The translations under genes were made by a program, and so were the position numbers. DNA of 64,000 nt from positions 124,001 to 188,000 of the forward strand of contig JARBJD010000095.1 in the NCBI GenBank assembly GCA_033064195.1. The letters are read 5' to 3'. The notes under the pieces are model-generated. The model was given only the letters and a program-made list of their open reading frames with translations. It had not been told where the DNA came from and ran no database searches. Positions 45,201-55,403 of this stretch are shown piece after piece; the stretch's first letter is position 1; every line of letters begins with the position of its first letter. The stretch comes from Blattamonas nauphoetae. Lineage: Eukaryota; Preaxostyla; Oxymonadida.

Positions 45201-47222
45201 CAGAACTACAACACCCTCCGGACGGAGAAGGAGACCAAGGATAAAGAGGCTCTGAATGAGTTGGCCGAAAAGCAAGCTGCAATCACCAATCTTCAGAAGA
45301 ACTGCGACGACCTGGCGACTGAAGTGAAGGTGAAGACAACAGAAGTGGAAAGACTCCAACAGGAGCTGCTGGAGATGAAGACACAACAAGACGAACAGTT
45401 GAAACGGGCCGAAAGAGAACTGGCCCTGATCAGGATCAAGATGGCAAAAGCAGACAAGCTCGTTGAGGAGCTCAACCAAAAGGCAACCAAGATGAACTTG
45501 GATATGGTCAACGTCAGGCAGGAGTCAGCCCGGGCCGCGACTCAATTCAGAAACATGCTTCATAGCAAAGAAAGCGAATACATAGCGCAAATCAAACACC
45601 TCGACGCCAAAGTCAGAGAACTACAAAGGCTCCCTGGAGATCCAAGTCTCCTCGAAGCCCAAAATCAGAGATCGAATCTCGAATCCACGATCGACCAGCT
45701 GCATGCTGAGCTTGACGAGTATCGGAACAAACAAACCGTCGATCTGAATCTTCAAACACAGCTCAAGGCAGACCTCGAAGAGGCGCAGCGCCTGAACAAA
45801 ATCCTTTCCAACAGAAACAAGAAACTCACCGAACAAAATCAGCTTCTCCAGACTCCAAAAGCGAACACCCCTGTTATCTACACAGAACCTCCGATCATCG
45901 TCGGAAAGAAACGAAATCTGGCGGAGTTGGACGAAGATACTCCAGTCGTCATGGAGAAAGAGCCGAGGCTCGAGGAGCAAACTCCTTCTGAGCTTCCCAC
46001 GACTCAGATTCAACCGCGTCACTCCATAACTCTCTCCCCCTCAAGCACCTTCAATGTCCCACAAAGGCTTTCCCCTCCCCGTCCGCCAGCCACAGCATCA
46101 GTTCCGGTCGTCCATGTTAGTCCAAAACATGCTCATCCAATTGTAACAGAACCACCTTCAGAAGACGACAAACCGAGTAAGGGATCGTCGCTCTTCGGCC
46201 GGCTGTCTTTAGAATTTGCGGAGGAATTCAGTCCGGAACAGTACGAATCGCCTGAACCAATCCCTCTCGATGCATATTTGTCAGGCGAGTCTCAAGTTCC
46301 CGATGCCGAAGCAATACAACTCGGAGAGGATGCCATTCCTGAAGACAACACCCAAACTGTCTTCGAAGAAGAAGAGACTGCAGATCGCAATGACCAGGAA
46401 ATTGAAGAAGGGGATCACGCCGAGGGGGATGAGATTGAGGACGAGAATCAGGAGAAACACGAAGGAGATGAGGGGGAAGCTGCAGAAGTTGACGAAGGAG
46501 ACGAGGAGAAAGCTGCAGGAGAAGTTGATGAAGGAGAGCCGGAAGGGAGTACTGAAACACACCAAGATTTTGATGGGCAGATTCAGACTGGCATCGTCGA
46601 GGAACCAGCACAGGATGAAGATACACAGATGGAACCTGATGCCGAAGCAGATGGAACAGGAAATGCCAGTCCACCTCGTCCACACCCAGATGCACAACCA
46701 ACAGTCCTGGCAGTCGCAAAGGACGAACACGAACACGAAGATGAACTTCAGGAAGAAGTGGAGAACGAGGAAATTGAGAATGTAATTGAAGGTTCGGAAG
46801 AAGATCAGGATGGAAACGAAGGAAACGAGGAAGAAGCTGAAGAAGATGCAGTCAACGAAGGAGATGAAGCCAACGAAGGAGAGGAGGAGAACGGAGAAAG
46901 AGAGGAAGGAATAGATGAAGAGCAAGGTGAAGATTTCGCAGAAGACAACACACCCGAAGAAGAAACCCAGCTCGTCGACTCATTGAACGATGAACATGAA
47001 ATGTTGGGAGATCTTGATGAAGCACAGAAAGAGCCTCTCGACGAAGACATCGGCTCCCAGGACGAACACCAAGAAGATGACGAAGAATTCGGAGAAGAGG
47101 ATGAATATGAGGATGATTTTGAAGAGGATGAGGAGGGAGAAGGGGGAGAAGATCAAGGAGAAGATGATCTGCCGATCAACAGGACAGACAACTCTTCACC
47201 TCCAAACCCCTCCATTGATTGA
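42254..47222 (+). CDS. TPR/Mlp-like nuclear basket coiled-coil protein
   Basis: TPR/Mlp proteins form the nuclear basket filaments of the nuclear pore. I start at ATG 42254 (MEPPIDG), because only this start joins in frame across the first intron (42275-42344) to DETETINRLYLISKEYESKN. A second intron is 42504-42551. The rest is one 4.67-kb exon. ISSLQKQNVELTVLVRQLS (about 42620-42680) resembles the TPR block IEELQQQNQRLLVALREL, and LHQRDLLRNILDANG (about 42885-42930) resembles its RDMYRxLL block. About 1000 residues of heptad coiled coil follow. The last 350 residues are highly acidic, as in TPR. About 1580 residues in all; shorter than animal TPR (about 2360). Coiled coils attract false matches, so the two short blocks and the acidic tail carry the call. 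Confidence 0.65.
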
Positions 47223-47305
47223 CATCTTGCTTTTTGACATTTCACCGTTTTAATTTTGATGAAGCAGAAATTAAGTTGATTGAAGTGTTCTTTCAAAAGA
47301 AGACA

Positions 47306-49776
47306 TCAGTAATTTTGTTGCGAGTCCATTTGGAACGATACAATCTGCATGAGAGTGTGTGGTGGAGGTCTGATTTGCCGGAAAGCGAAAGTGTCCTCCT
47401 CCTCATATTCTTCCACCAAATCCTCGTCCAAATTCTGCTGTTCCAGCTGCAGTTTTTGCTTCCTTTCCTCGATCAAAGTAAGGACCTCAGGAGTCGGATC
47501 GAATGGATGGACCATCGCTGCGTGAACATACGGCTGATGAGCCAGACCATCCAAAAGATGGACCTGATCCTCACCGCCTCTTCGGGATGCTTCGTCCTCC
47601 TGTCCTGACGGGTCCCGTACGACCAACAATTCATATCCATCATGCCAATCCTTCTCAAACAACACTCTTTTGAATGTCTCCCACGGAGTTCTTCGCTTCG
47701 GGTTTGGGATTGACGCTCGGACGAGATTGTTGATGAGGGCAGAATCCGAGGTTGGGGTTGGCGAATCCTCCACCGACTTTGGGATGAAGCAGAACGGATT
47801 CACAAACCGGCCGTATCGATTGAAGAAGTGGGAATATCGATGCATGTTGATGTATTCGTTGGTTGTGATGTTCCGAGTCATTTGGTAAAGATGCGAGGAG
47901 AGTAAGTTGATAGTGAAGTAGATCATGAGAAACCCAACACCGACAAAGAGGAGAGAGAGCGGACGGCGGACGAGTGAGTAGAAGACCATCTTGATCACCC
48001 TGATGAAGTACGAATCCCACAGCCACTTCCAGAATCCCTTTCGCTCGGTCGGAACCGGAAATCGGATTTTGAATTTGTTGCTCATGTCTTGCCAACACAT
48101 GAACTGCCACAGAACGAGGAGGACAGTGACAGTCACGACGAAGAGGAGGAAATAGTGGTAGTTCTTCTGCCCAACACAATTGTTCAGCCAGCCGCAGTGA
48201 TGGTCAAACCGACTCACACAGCAGCCGCAGATGGAGCAGTGCTTCGAGCGGAGGGGACGAGGAGTGCGGCAGGTGAAGCAGAGAGGGACTGGGCACCCTG
48301 CATCGAGGATCGCGTTGAACAACTCTCTTTGGTTGGCGTGCTCGTAAATGTTGAATGACATGGTGTCTTCTTGCGACAAGAGGAGTGCCTCGCTGTTCTG
48401 CGGTTTCTGCGTGAACGGCCCAGGAAGAGCTTCTGAAGTGAAGGGTTGGTAACGCTCCCGATTCGAATACTGCGACACAGAAGAATGGGGGACATCGACG
48501 TGGCTTTGGCCCATGCTGCATCGAAGAGGGAGGGAAGCAGAAGGATTGGTCGACGCTCGAAGTGCGTGACGACTCGTGTGTCGACGAGAATTCGTGAGGT
48601 TGTGTTCGTGTGGAATCTTTCGTTTGACGCAGGAGTTTGGGAGTGACTCAGATGATGATCGTGGGATGCGGCCTGGGTCAGCGAAGACAGCGAGGAAGAA
48701 GAAAGAGACTGCGGGAGGAATGAAGAGAAAGAAGACGATGCGAACAACCAAATCGAGTTTAGTGACCATCCTTTGGAGAAGAAGGAAGTGAATCAGAAAC
48801 GCGAGCGACATCACAAATGCAATGAATGCTGCCGATGAGAAAAGAGAACGTGTTGTGCCTTGAAATTGGAAGATATTATCATTTTGAACAAGTTTTATGG
48901 TTGAATTTTTAGACTTTTGTGTTTTCTCTTCGTTTTTAGCGAACTCCATAGGCGTCCGTCCTTGCCGATCAACTGAGGAGAGGGAGGCTCCATTCTCCAG
49001 AAGAACACGAGTGCACAATGTAAGATCTCTTGATAGAGCCAGATGCAGGGGCGTATGGCCTTGTGAATCTTGGTGCTCGACAAGCGTTGGAGGAGGAGCA
49101 GTCTCATCCTCGTTGGGAGGGGGGTCGGACGGGGGAAGGGAGAATGTTCGTGCTTGAGGGGCAACTGACCAAGAAAACGCACGAAGAATGAGAAGAACTG
49201 CAGCTGGGTTCCCAGAAATAACTGCATGGTGCAACGGTGTCCGTTTCATGGTGTCACGAGTGAAGCGAGCTCCTTTCCGAATCTACAAGAGAATACAGAA
49301 CAGAAATCGAAATAAACCAGATATTCACACGACAAAACATTACCAGCGTTAGCAGCGTGCATTAAAAGCGTTCTCCGCTTGTGATCTGTGTAGTGAAAAT
49401 CACCTCCATGTCCAAGGAGAAAATGAAGAACAGGAACGGTTCCACTTTTGGCAGCTATAGAAACAGGTGTTTCTGATAGTTCGTGTGAATATTTATTGGG
49501 ATCTGCACCTAGGTTAACGAGGTATGAGACCATGAAGAGATTGTCTGCTGCTGCTGCCCAATGGAGTGCAGTCCAGCCTTTTAAGTCAGTAGTATCCAAA
49601 GAAACACCATTTTGAAGTAGAAAATCGATCATTGACTTGTTTCCTCGTTTAGCAGCCCGGATAAATGACTGTTGTTTTTGAAAGATGTTTTGCCGAGAAA
49701 GGATTTCAAGTTCGTTCTCCAAATCAGGTACATACTCAAAAGGATCTTCATTTTCGTCGGTTTCTGACTCGGTCAT
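47306..49776 (-). CDS. Ankyrin-repeat DHHC palmitoyltransferase (HIP14/Akr1-like)
   Basis: DHHC enzymes S-acylate membrane proteins at the Golgi or plasma membrane. I start at ATG 49776 ([16 protein letters not shown]). Ankyrin repeats include [40 protein letters not shown] and [19 protein letters not shown]. After a 35-nt intron (49283-49317) they continue with [20 protein letters not shown] and [20 protein letters not shown]. Four hydrophobic helices surround the Cys-rich domain: [20 protein letters not shown] and [20 protein letters not shown] (about 48250-48150), with DHHC intact. A long cytosolic tail stops at 47306. Architecture matches ZDHHC17/13 and yeast Akr1, in which the ankyrins select substrates. 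Confidence 0.92.
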
Positions 49777-49967
49777 TCCAGTCTCGTCAAGATGAGGAGA
49801 ATTTTGACAAAAAAATGAAGTGGGCCATTCACATGGGGTGATGGGAAAAATGAGAATAAAATAAACCAATTTTCGCTTGTCTTGACAATGAAGAAGAAAA
49901 TGATAATTATTTCTGAAAAAAGAAGAAGAGTTCCATGAAATTGACAAATACAAAACAAGGAGTGTTA

Positions 49968-50657
49968 TCACTTTGCCAGACTGGAATCCCATGACCGAGA
50001 ATCATTATTTCTAATGACAAGCGAGCCACTTTCTTTGGAATATGTCATCCGGAGAAGGCAGCAACCAGCAAAAATTTCTCGGCCATCGAGGTCTTCCCGT
50101 GCCAATTTTGCATGTTCAGGAGTGTCCAATTCAATTAAAATCTGGACTCCGTTGGCGTAGAATAGAACTAGACGCACAAGTCCGTATGTATCAAAAATTG
50201 TTCGGATGAGTGGAATTGTTATTGGATGGATGGGGTTGTGGACAGTTGCGAGAAGAACTTTTTCACCACGATGCTCAATTACATCTAAATAAGAAGATCC
50301 GGAAACAAAAAATGACAGACGCCTGAGATATGGCTTTTCTCTGTTGACTGTTTTTGTTTTCGAGAATTGGATGTTGTAAACGAAACCATCAATTTCAAGT
50401 GGTGAAGATTGAATCATATTGATCACATTTTGAGCAATATTTGCGTTTTCCATTTCGATAAGTGCCTGTCGGTTCTTCGGAACCGGAACAACATAAACCA
50501 CTTTTCCGTACATTGATAAGAAAGAAATGATCGGGGGAAGATATGTCGCGCAATCTGCGTTTGTTTCACATTTGATATGCAAAACTTTAGAAGACTGATT
50601 CTGCATGCGACTATGGAAAACACTTGTCACTGGGTTGATCTTTGACTGATCAACCAT
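49968..50657 (-). CDS. PTB/hnRNP-L-like RNA-binding protein with two RRMs
   Basis: Polypyrimidine-tract-binding proteins regulate splicing and mRNA fate. ATG 50657 gives a single open frame of 229 codons. RRM1 runs from SSKVLHIKCETNADCATYLP through YGKVVYVVPVPKNRQALIEM to SPLEIDGFVYNIQFSK. RRM2 runs from VLLATVHNPIHPITIPLIRT through FDTYGLVRLVLFYANGVQIL to GREIFAGCCLLRMTYSKE. The last block, and RNNDSRSWD after it, closely match PTB RRM2 (IYNACCTLRIDFSK, NNDKSRDY). Animal PTB has four RRMs; this protein ends after two. The stop at 49968 is followed by about 190 bp to the palmitoyltransferase start. Confidence 0.88.
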   Translation of the reverse strand: MVDQSKINPVTSVFHSRMQNQSSKVLHIKCETNADCATYLPPIISFLSMYGKVVYVVPVPKNRQALIEMENANIAQNVINMIQSSPLEIDGFVYNIQFSKTKTVNREKPYLRRLSFFVSGSSYLDVIEHRGEKVLLATVHNPIHPITIPLIRTIFDTYGLVRLVLFYANGVQILIELDTPEHAKLAREDLDGREIFAGCCLLRMTYSKESGSLVIRNNDSRSWDSSLAK

Positions 50658-50791
50658 GGATATCCTGATTAACGATAGATGAATGAGTAATTTAGGTTTA
50701 AAATAAAAAGGTCAAGAATCAAGATTATCAAGTCTGGAAAAAGAAGACAAATACGCAAAACAAGAGTAAGTTTACCTCTCATCCACTCTCA

Positions 50792-52348
50792 TCAATCTGG
50801 ATCAGGTGGAGGTTGAGCGGCGGGACGTGCTGCTTGCCGCTGTCGTCGCCTCACAAGGTTCACATATTGCATCGGTTGCTTGAAAAAGTCGACAACGTGG
50901 AACAAAAAGTTGTCGACCTTCTTCTCTTCCTCCGGCCGTTCGCCAATTTCGAACTGTCGGTCGATGTCCTTCATCTTTTGCTGATCGAGCGGCTGGTCCG
51001 GATGGTTCCGTGTCCACTCCTGGATGAACTGCTCCCGAGCCCTGGTCAGGCGCTCCATGCGGTCCTTCTCCTCGTTCGAGTACATCGGACACTTGCCTGT
51101 CTCTTCCTGTTGGCCGGCTTCAGTGAAGTGAGCATACGCGTCGTTAGAAGGAAGATCAATGCCACAGCGAAAGCAGAAGTTGGTCTTGCAGCGCGGACAC
51201 GTCATTTTGTTGCAGCCAACTGATTTCTGCACAGGCACTTTGCATTTTGGGCAGTTTGTGATCAGCGCCTCGCTGAGACAGTTTTGATACTCAGCCACAA
51301 AAGAAGGGGCTTCGAGGCGAGGGCAGTTGTGTTCGTCCTCGATCTTCTGCTGGCAGAGTCGGCAGAACTTCACTCGACAGTTCTGGTTCGGACACACAAT
51401 CTCTGTCGAGTCGAAGCCTTCGGTGTCGATGAGGGCCTCGCAGAACGGGCATGACACGATGTTCTCCATCATCGAAATGATCTTCTGCTGAGCGTTCTTG
51501 TCCAGCCGTTCTCGCTCTTCCTCCGACAGCACCATCAGGATGACTCCCTCGACGTATGTACCTTCGCAGCCGGGTTCTGCTCCGCAAATGAATGGGTCTG
51601 CTTGTGAGTCGAGTTGACTGATGATGTAGTCGTGTGTGCACTGCTTGCAGAGGATGTGCATCTCTGAACATTGGACAACATCGTCGTAAGGTTTGTCTTC
51701 GTAACAAATAGGGCAAGTCACAAATGTCCCTCCTGCTTCGTTGTACTGCCTCACAATTTCTTGCCGTTTTATGTATCGTGAATGAATCTTCTCGATGAAT
51801 GAAAGTTCTTCCAGGAATGCATCACTCGGGACACCTGGAATCTGTGGCTTCCTATTTCCTGTAATAAATTTCCCTTTAAATTCTAGAATGGAAAAGGTAT
51901 CCCCGTCAATTTCGATGTTCTGGTCGATATATAGGACTGTTTTCAGAAGTCGGAAATTATTCTCGCGAAAGATTTGTAAGAGGAGGAGTGTTTCAATATT
52001 CGGGTATAAATTGGTGATATAAGATGCAGAAACATTTCTATAGGAAATATCATCCATTTCTGTCGCCTCCAGATACTTCTCATAGTCTGACGGGTTGGGA
52101 TCTTCCGAAACAGTGATGCGTGGATAGTCTCCATTCATTTTTTCCAAAACAGATCCAAGTTCTCGTGATAGTGCAATATTGAATGGGAAAATTCCAATCA
52201 TTTGACGGAGATAGGAGGTGTCGATTAACGGGAACTGAATTCTGAGGAGAGAGACAAGTGTGTCTGGATTTTGATCAAGAGTCGCTGGCGCAGCTGGAAA
52301 TGAAAGAGTGGAGAGAAGTCCAGATGGAACAGTCTCTCTTCGTAACAT
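50792..52348 (-). CDS. RNF216-like RBR E3 ubiquitin ligase
   Basis: RBR ligases pass ubiquitin through a RING2 cysteine. The gene is a single open frame of 518 codons from ATG 52348. RING1 is FVTCPICYEDKPYDDVVQC with HILCKQCTHDYI (about 51720-51630). The IBR is SCPFCEALIDTEGFDSTEIV followed by CRVKFCRLCQQKIEDEHNC (about 51460-51330). RING2 is NCPKCKVPVQKSVGCNKMTC followed by CKTNFCFRCGIDLP (about 51260-51160), with the putative catalytic Cys four residues after NCPK's partner Cys region and GCNKMTC intact. The spacing and linker resemble RNF216/TRIAD3. The N-terminal ~200 residues (LLRIQFPLIDTSYLRQMIGI) may be a ubiquitin-associated helical part. No introns are needed, unusual in this window. 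Confidence 0.88.
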   Translation of the reverse strand: MLRRETVPSGLLSTLSFPAAPATLDQNPDTLVSLLRIQFPLIDTSYLRQMIGIFPFNIALSRELGSVLEKMNGDYPRITVSEDPNPSDYEKYLEATEMDDISYRNVSASYITNLYPNIETLLLLQIFRENNFRLLKTVLYIDQNIEIDGDTFSILEFKGKFITGNRKPQIPGVPSDAFLEELSFIEKIHSRYIKRQEIVRQYNEAGGTFVTCPICYEDKPYDDVVQCSEMHILCKQCTHDYIISQLDSQADPFICGAEPGCEGTYVEGVILMVLSEEERERLDKNAQQKIISMMENIVSCPFCEALIDTEGFDSTEIVCPNQNCRVKFCRLCQQKIEDEHNCPRLEAPSFVAEYQNCLSEALITNCPKCKVPVQKSVGCNKMTCPRCKTNFCFRCGIDLPSNDAYAHFTEAGQQEETGKCPMYSNEEKDRMERLTRAREQFIQEWTRNHPDQPLDQQKMKDIDRQFEIGERPEEEKKVDNFLFHVVDFFKQPMQYVNLVRRRQRQAARPAAQPPPDPD

Positions 52349-52541
52349 GTTGATGTGATCCTTTCCACAAGAAATTCCAATTCGGATTCAAGAGTGTGAC
52401 ATCAGAAATTATGAATTATTCACTTTCACACGATATAGACAATAATTTAGAGGTCATAAGAGATCAAAATACGAACAATTGGATGGTCGAAGTGATTAGA
52501 ACAAAGAAAAAGTAAGATGATGCGTGAAACGATTGAACCCA

Positions 52542-55241
52542 TCAATAATCACTATCTTCGTCGTCCATCTTCCAAAGAGACAAAATCTTGTTCAATTCTC
52601 GTTGGCGTGCCTGCTCAGTCGAGGTCTCTCTTTCATGGCGATCATTGAATGGTCGCTTTGGAGGAGACCGCTCGGCTTTCAGCGGGCTGTCCCGTTTGAC
52701 TCCGAATGTCCGTCTTGGCATGAGCTGGACTTTGGACTTCTCCGCACGAGGAACATTTGACCGAGGCAGCAATCGTCCATCGTCGAAATCAGAGCTGGGA
52801 GAGCGAGAATGTGTCCGAGGCTCGTTGAACGAGACACGAGGGGGGCTGCGGAAGGGAGAATTGGACGAGACTGATTGGTGACGCAGGGGTTTCGCTTGGC
52901 GAGAAGGTGAGGAAGAGTGAAAGTGTGAAGACGCACTTTGAGAACGGCGTTGTGGTGAAGATGAGTGGTGTGAGTGGCGAGACGGCGTGTGGCGAGAATG
53001 AGACGATTTCGAACGCCTGCTGTGGTTGGAAGGGGATCGCTGAGAGTGCGATGAGCCCGAGCGATGTCTGTGCGACGACGAAGAGTGATGCTGAGAGGAC
53101 GGTGATTTGTGTGGAGATCGTCTGTGCGGGACTTGGCGGTGTTCGCTGTGTGACGTGTGGGTTCTGTTGACATTCTGCTGTTGGGAGAGACGAGATGGCG
53201 AGATTGGGGGACGAGCATGCGAGGGGGAGACAGGAGGCCGATGTTTGGTGGGAGAGGTGGAGATCGCCCGCCGCGTGGGAGTGATTGTGGTGGTGTGTCG
53301 AGGAGGGGTGATGGAGTGAGGGGCGTAGTGTGGAGGGTGTGGGTGTGAGGACGTGTACAGGCTGTTGATGAACGACCTGCTCAGAGAATGGCTGGGAGGT
53401 GTGGTGACTGGCCTGAGTGTCGTTCGAGGTGGAGTGAAGCGTGCGGGGAGTGGCGAGGGCGAGAGGGTGAAGGTTGATCCGAGTGTGTTCATCGTCGAAT
53501 TCTGGGCGACCCTGTGTCGATCGGGACTGGCGTGTGTTTCTTCTAGAGAAGGCGGGTGGTGTGGAAGCATCTCATCCAACACCGAAGGGAGATCCGACAG
53601 AGGAACCTCCAGCGGCTCTGTTGCATCATGCTGTGGACTGGGTGGTGTCTGAACGAGCGAGGACGGGAGAGGCGGCGGGCTGAACTGCCGATTGAGTGGA
53701 GGAGTGCTGTGCTGCAGACGAGAGGAGAACTTGGCGAGCAGCTGGTTGAGTGAATCGTTCACAGTGGACAGGTTTGCGTGGAGATACTCTCCGCGCGTGT
53801 CGTCGTTCATGAAGTGTCGGGAATACGGCGGAAACACAGGAGCACGGTATTGGGTCTGAGTTTGAGGGGGAGACGTTGAGAGTCGTGTTGGGCTGAGCGC
53901 TGCTGGGAGAGAACCTTCGCTGGGAGGGTGCTCAGAGAGGAAGGAAATTTGAGGGTTTGGCTGTTGGACAATTCCCACATCTGGTTGTGGTTCCATCGAG
54001 GCAGGAACCTCGAGCTGCTGTTTGATGTGCCCATCCACAGAAATTCGGTTGAGTTGAGACGGCGTTGGCATTTGGCCCAATTCTCCATCCTGCTGGGCCT
54101 TCTTCAGAAGGGGGTGCTCCCGAAGAGGGAGAATTTGGGACGGATCTGGAGGGGAGAATGGCTTGGGGGCGAACGAGATTTGGATCTGTGGTTTTGGTTT
54201 GGTGGGCGATGGCGAAAGCTGTCGTTTGCGGGTTGGAGTTGAAGACGTCGATGGTGTTCGCGTTGGGGATTGGGATAGCTTTCGTTTCTGCTTGCTTCGC
54301 TTCGGTTTGGATGGCTTTTTCTTGGGAGGCTCTTCTGCTGTCCAAGCTTCAGGTATTTCCTTCCAAACTCGTTCAGCATTTGATGGTGTGAGATCCATCG
54401 CTGGGGGATGAGTCATTGTCTGAAACGGGACCTGATAATCCTTCTTTTTCTTCTTCGGTTTGTCAAGACCAGGATCTTGATAAGTGACTTGATTTCCCAG
54501 AAAATAATCAGTAAGAGCCGGTTCTGTTCCAAGGTGAAACACTAGTGAGAGTTTGGGAATGATGTCTGTGTGATTGGGAGAGAATTCAAAGCAGCTTGGA
54601 GAATGCTGATTATTCAATGGATTTCGGAGAGGTATAATTTTCTCTGTTTCAACAACAGTGGCTTCTATTTGTTTTTGCCGTGCTTTGTCGTTTTCTGCTT
54701 TTCTCTTTTTGTTTTTGGAAGACTTTTGTGTCATGTTGTCAAAAGCTTCTAATAAAGAAATCCCAGAACGAGTTACAGGAACTTGAGCAAGTCCAAGGAG
54801 GATATCTATCAATTGACTCGATGAATTTGAATTTTCATTCTCAGACAATTCGGGCTCAGAGAATTGTACATCATGGAAGGTTGGTCGGCGAACTTTCCCC
54901 CAAACTTCAACAATCACAATGTGTTGATGAACTCCTGGAATAGTTGAGGTTGAGTTCAATGACGAGTTCATTTTTCTCACATTATATGCTTCAATGAGAT
55001 GATCGGCTGTGAAGACGACGTTATGGTAGAAGAGTGGTGATTCAGCCGGGGTGAGTTGTGATTGAAGTGACGGTATGGCGTATTTCGGTTTGATGTTACT
55101 TTTTATTTGAGTATAGAATGAGTCAATCGTACATTGGATAATCTCCTCATTGTCAGGATCGATGTCAGGGAAAAGAGTAGATGGGAGAGAAACATGGAGA
55201 GGTTGGTCAGCAAGTGTGGTTATCGTCAGAGAAAAATGCAT
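52542..55241 (-). CDS. Unrecognised protein with a conserved-looking N-terminus and Ser/His/Arg-rich tail
   Basis: The frame is open from ATG 55241 (MHFSLTITTLADQPLHVSLP) to 52542, about 899 residues. The first ~190 residues have regular hydrophobic spacing (PSTLFPDIDPDNEEIIQCTI, HQHIVIVEVWGKV) and could be a beta-rich domain. After SGISLLEAFDN the chain becomes Pro/Ser/Lys-rich, with two nuclear-signal-like basic clusters (KKKPSKPKRSKQKRK, PTRKRQLSPSP). From about 53.2 to 52.85 kb it is dense in Ser, His and Arg (HRHRSGSSHSQRS), like an SR-type region. The last residues form a small charged helix, LNKILSLWKMDDEDSDY. I do not recognise a family. A nuclear, RNA-linked role would fit the tail but is inference. 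Confidence 0.6.
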   Translation of the reverse strand: MHFSLTITTLADQPLHVSLPSTLFPDIDPDNEEIIQCTIDSFYTQIKSNIKPKYAIPSLQSQLTPAESPLFYHNVVFTADHLIEAYNVRKMNSSLNSTSTIPGVHQHIVIVEVWGKVRRPTFHDVQFSEPELSENENSNSSSQLIDILLGLAQVPVTRSGISLLEAFDNMTQKSSKNKKRKAENDKARQKQIEATVVETEKIIPLRNPLNNQHSPSCFEFSPNHTDIIPKLSLVFHLGTEPALTDYFLGNQVTYQDPGLDKPKKKKKDYQVPFQTMTHPPAMDLTPSNAERVWKEIPEAWTAEEPPKKKPSKPKRSKQKRKLSQSPTRTPSTSSTPTRKRQLSPSPTKPKPQIQISFAPKPFSPPDPSQILPLREHPLLKKAQQDGELGQMPTPSQLNRISVDGHIKQQLEVPASMEPQPDVGIVQQPNPQISFLSEHPPSEGSLPAALSPTRLSTSPPQTQTQYRAPVFPPYSRHFMNDDTRGEYLHANLSTVNDSLNQLLAKFSSRLQHSTPPLNRQFSPPPLPSSLVQTPPSPQHDATEPLEVPLSDLPSVLDEMLPHHPPSLEETHASPDRHRVAQNSTMNTLGSTFTLSPSPLPARFTPPRTTLRPVTTPPSHSLSRSFINSLYTSSHPHPPHYAPHSITPPRHTTTITPTRRAISTSPTKHRPPVSPSHARPPISPSRLSQQQNVNRTHTSHSEHRQVPHRRSPHKSPSSQHHSSSSHRHRSGSSHSQRSPSNHSRRSKSSHSRHTPSRHSHHSSSPQRRSQSASSHFHSSSPSRQAKPLRHQSVSSNSPFRSPPRVSFNEPRTHSRSPSSDFDDGRLLPRSNVPRAEKSKVQLMPRRTFGVKRDSPLKAERSPPKRPFNDRHERETSTEQARQRELNKILSLWKMDDEDSDY

Positions 55242-55403
55242 TGTTCCGATTTGTTTCAAATTGGATCAAAACGAAAAGAAAGAAAGATGGGTTCTCGGAT
55301 CAATAATCATGATGATTCCCGATACTTTTGCAATAATTTATCTCAGAAAATTGGAAAATAACGAGGCCACCAGGAGAAAAGGAGGTGAGGAGATGAATTC
55401 AAG

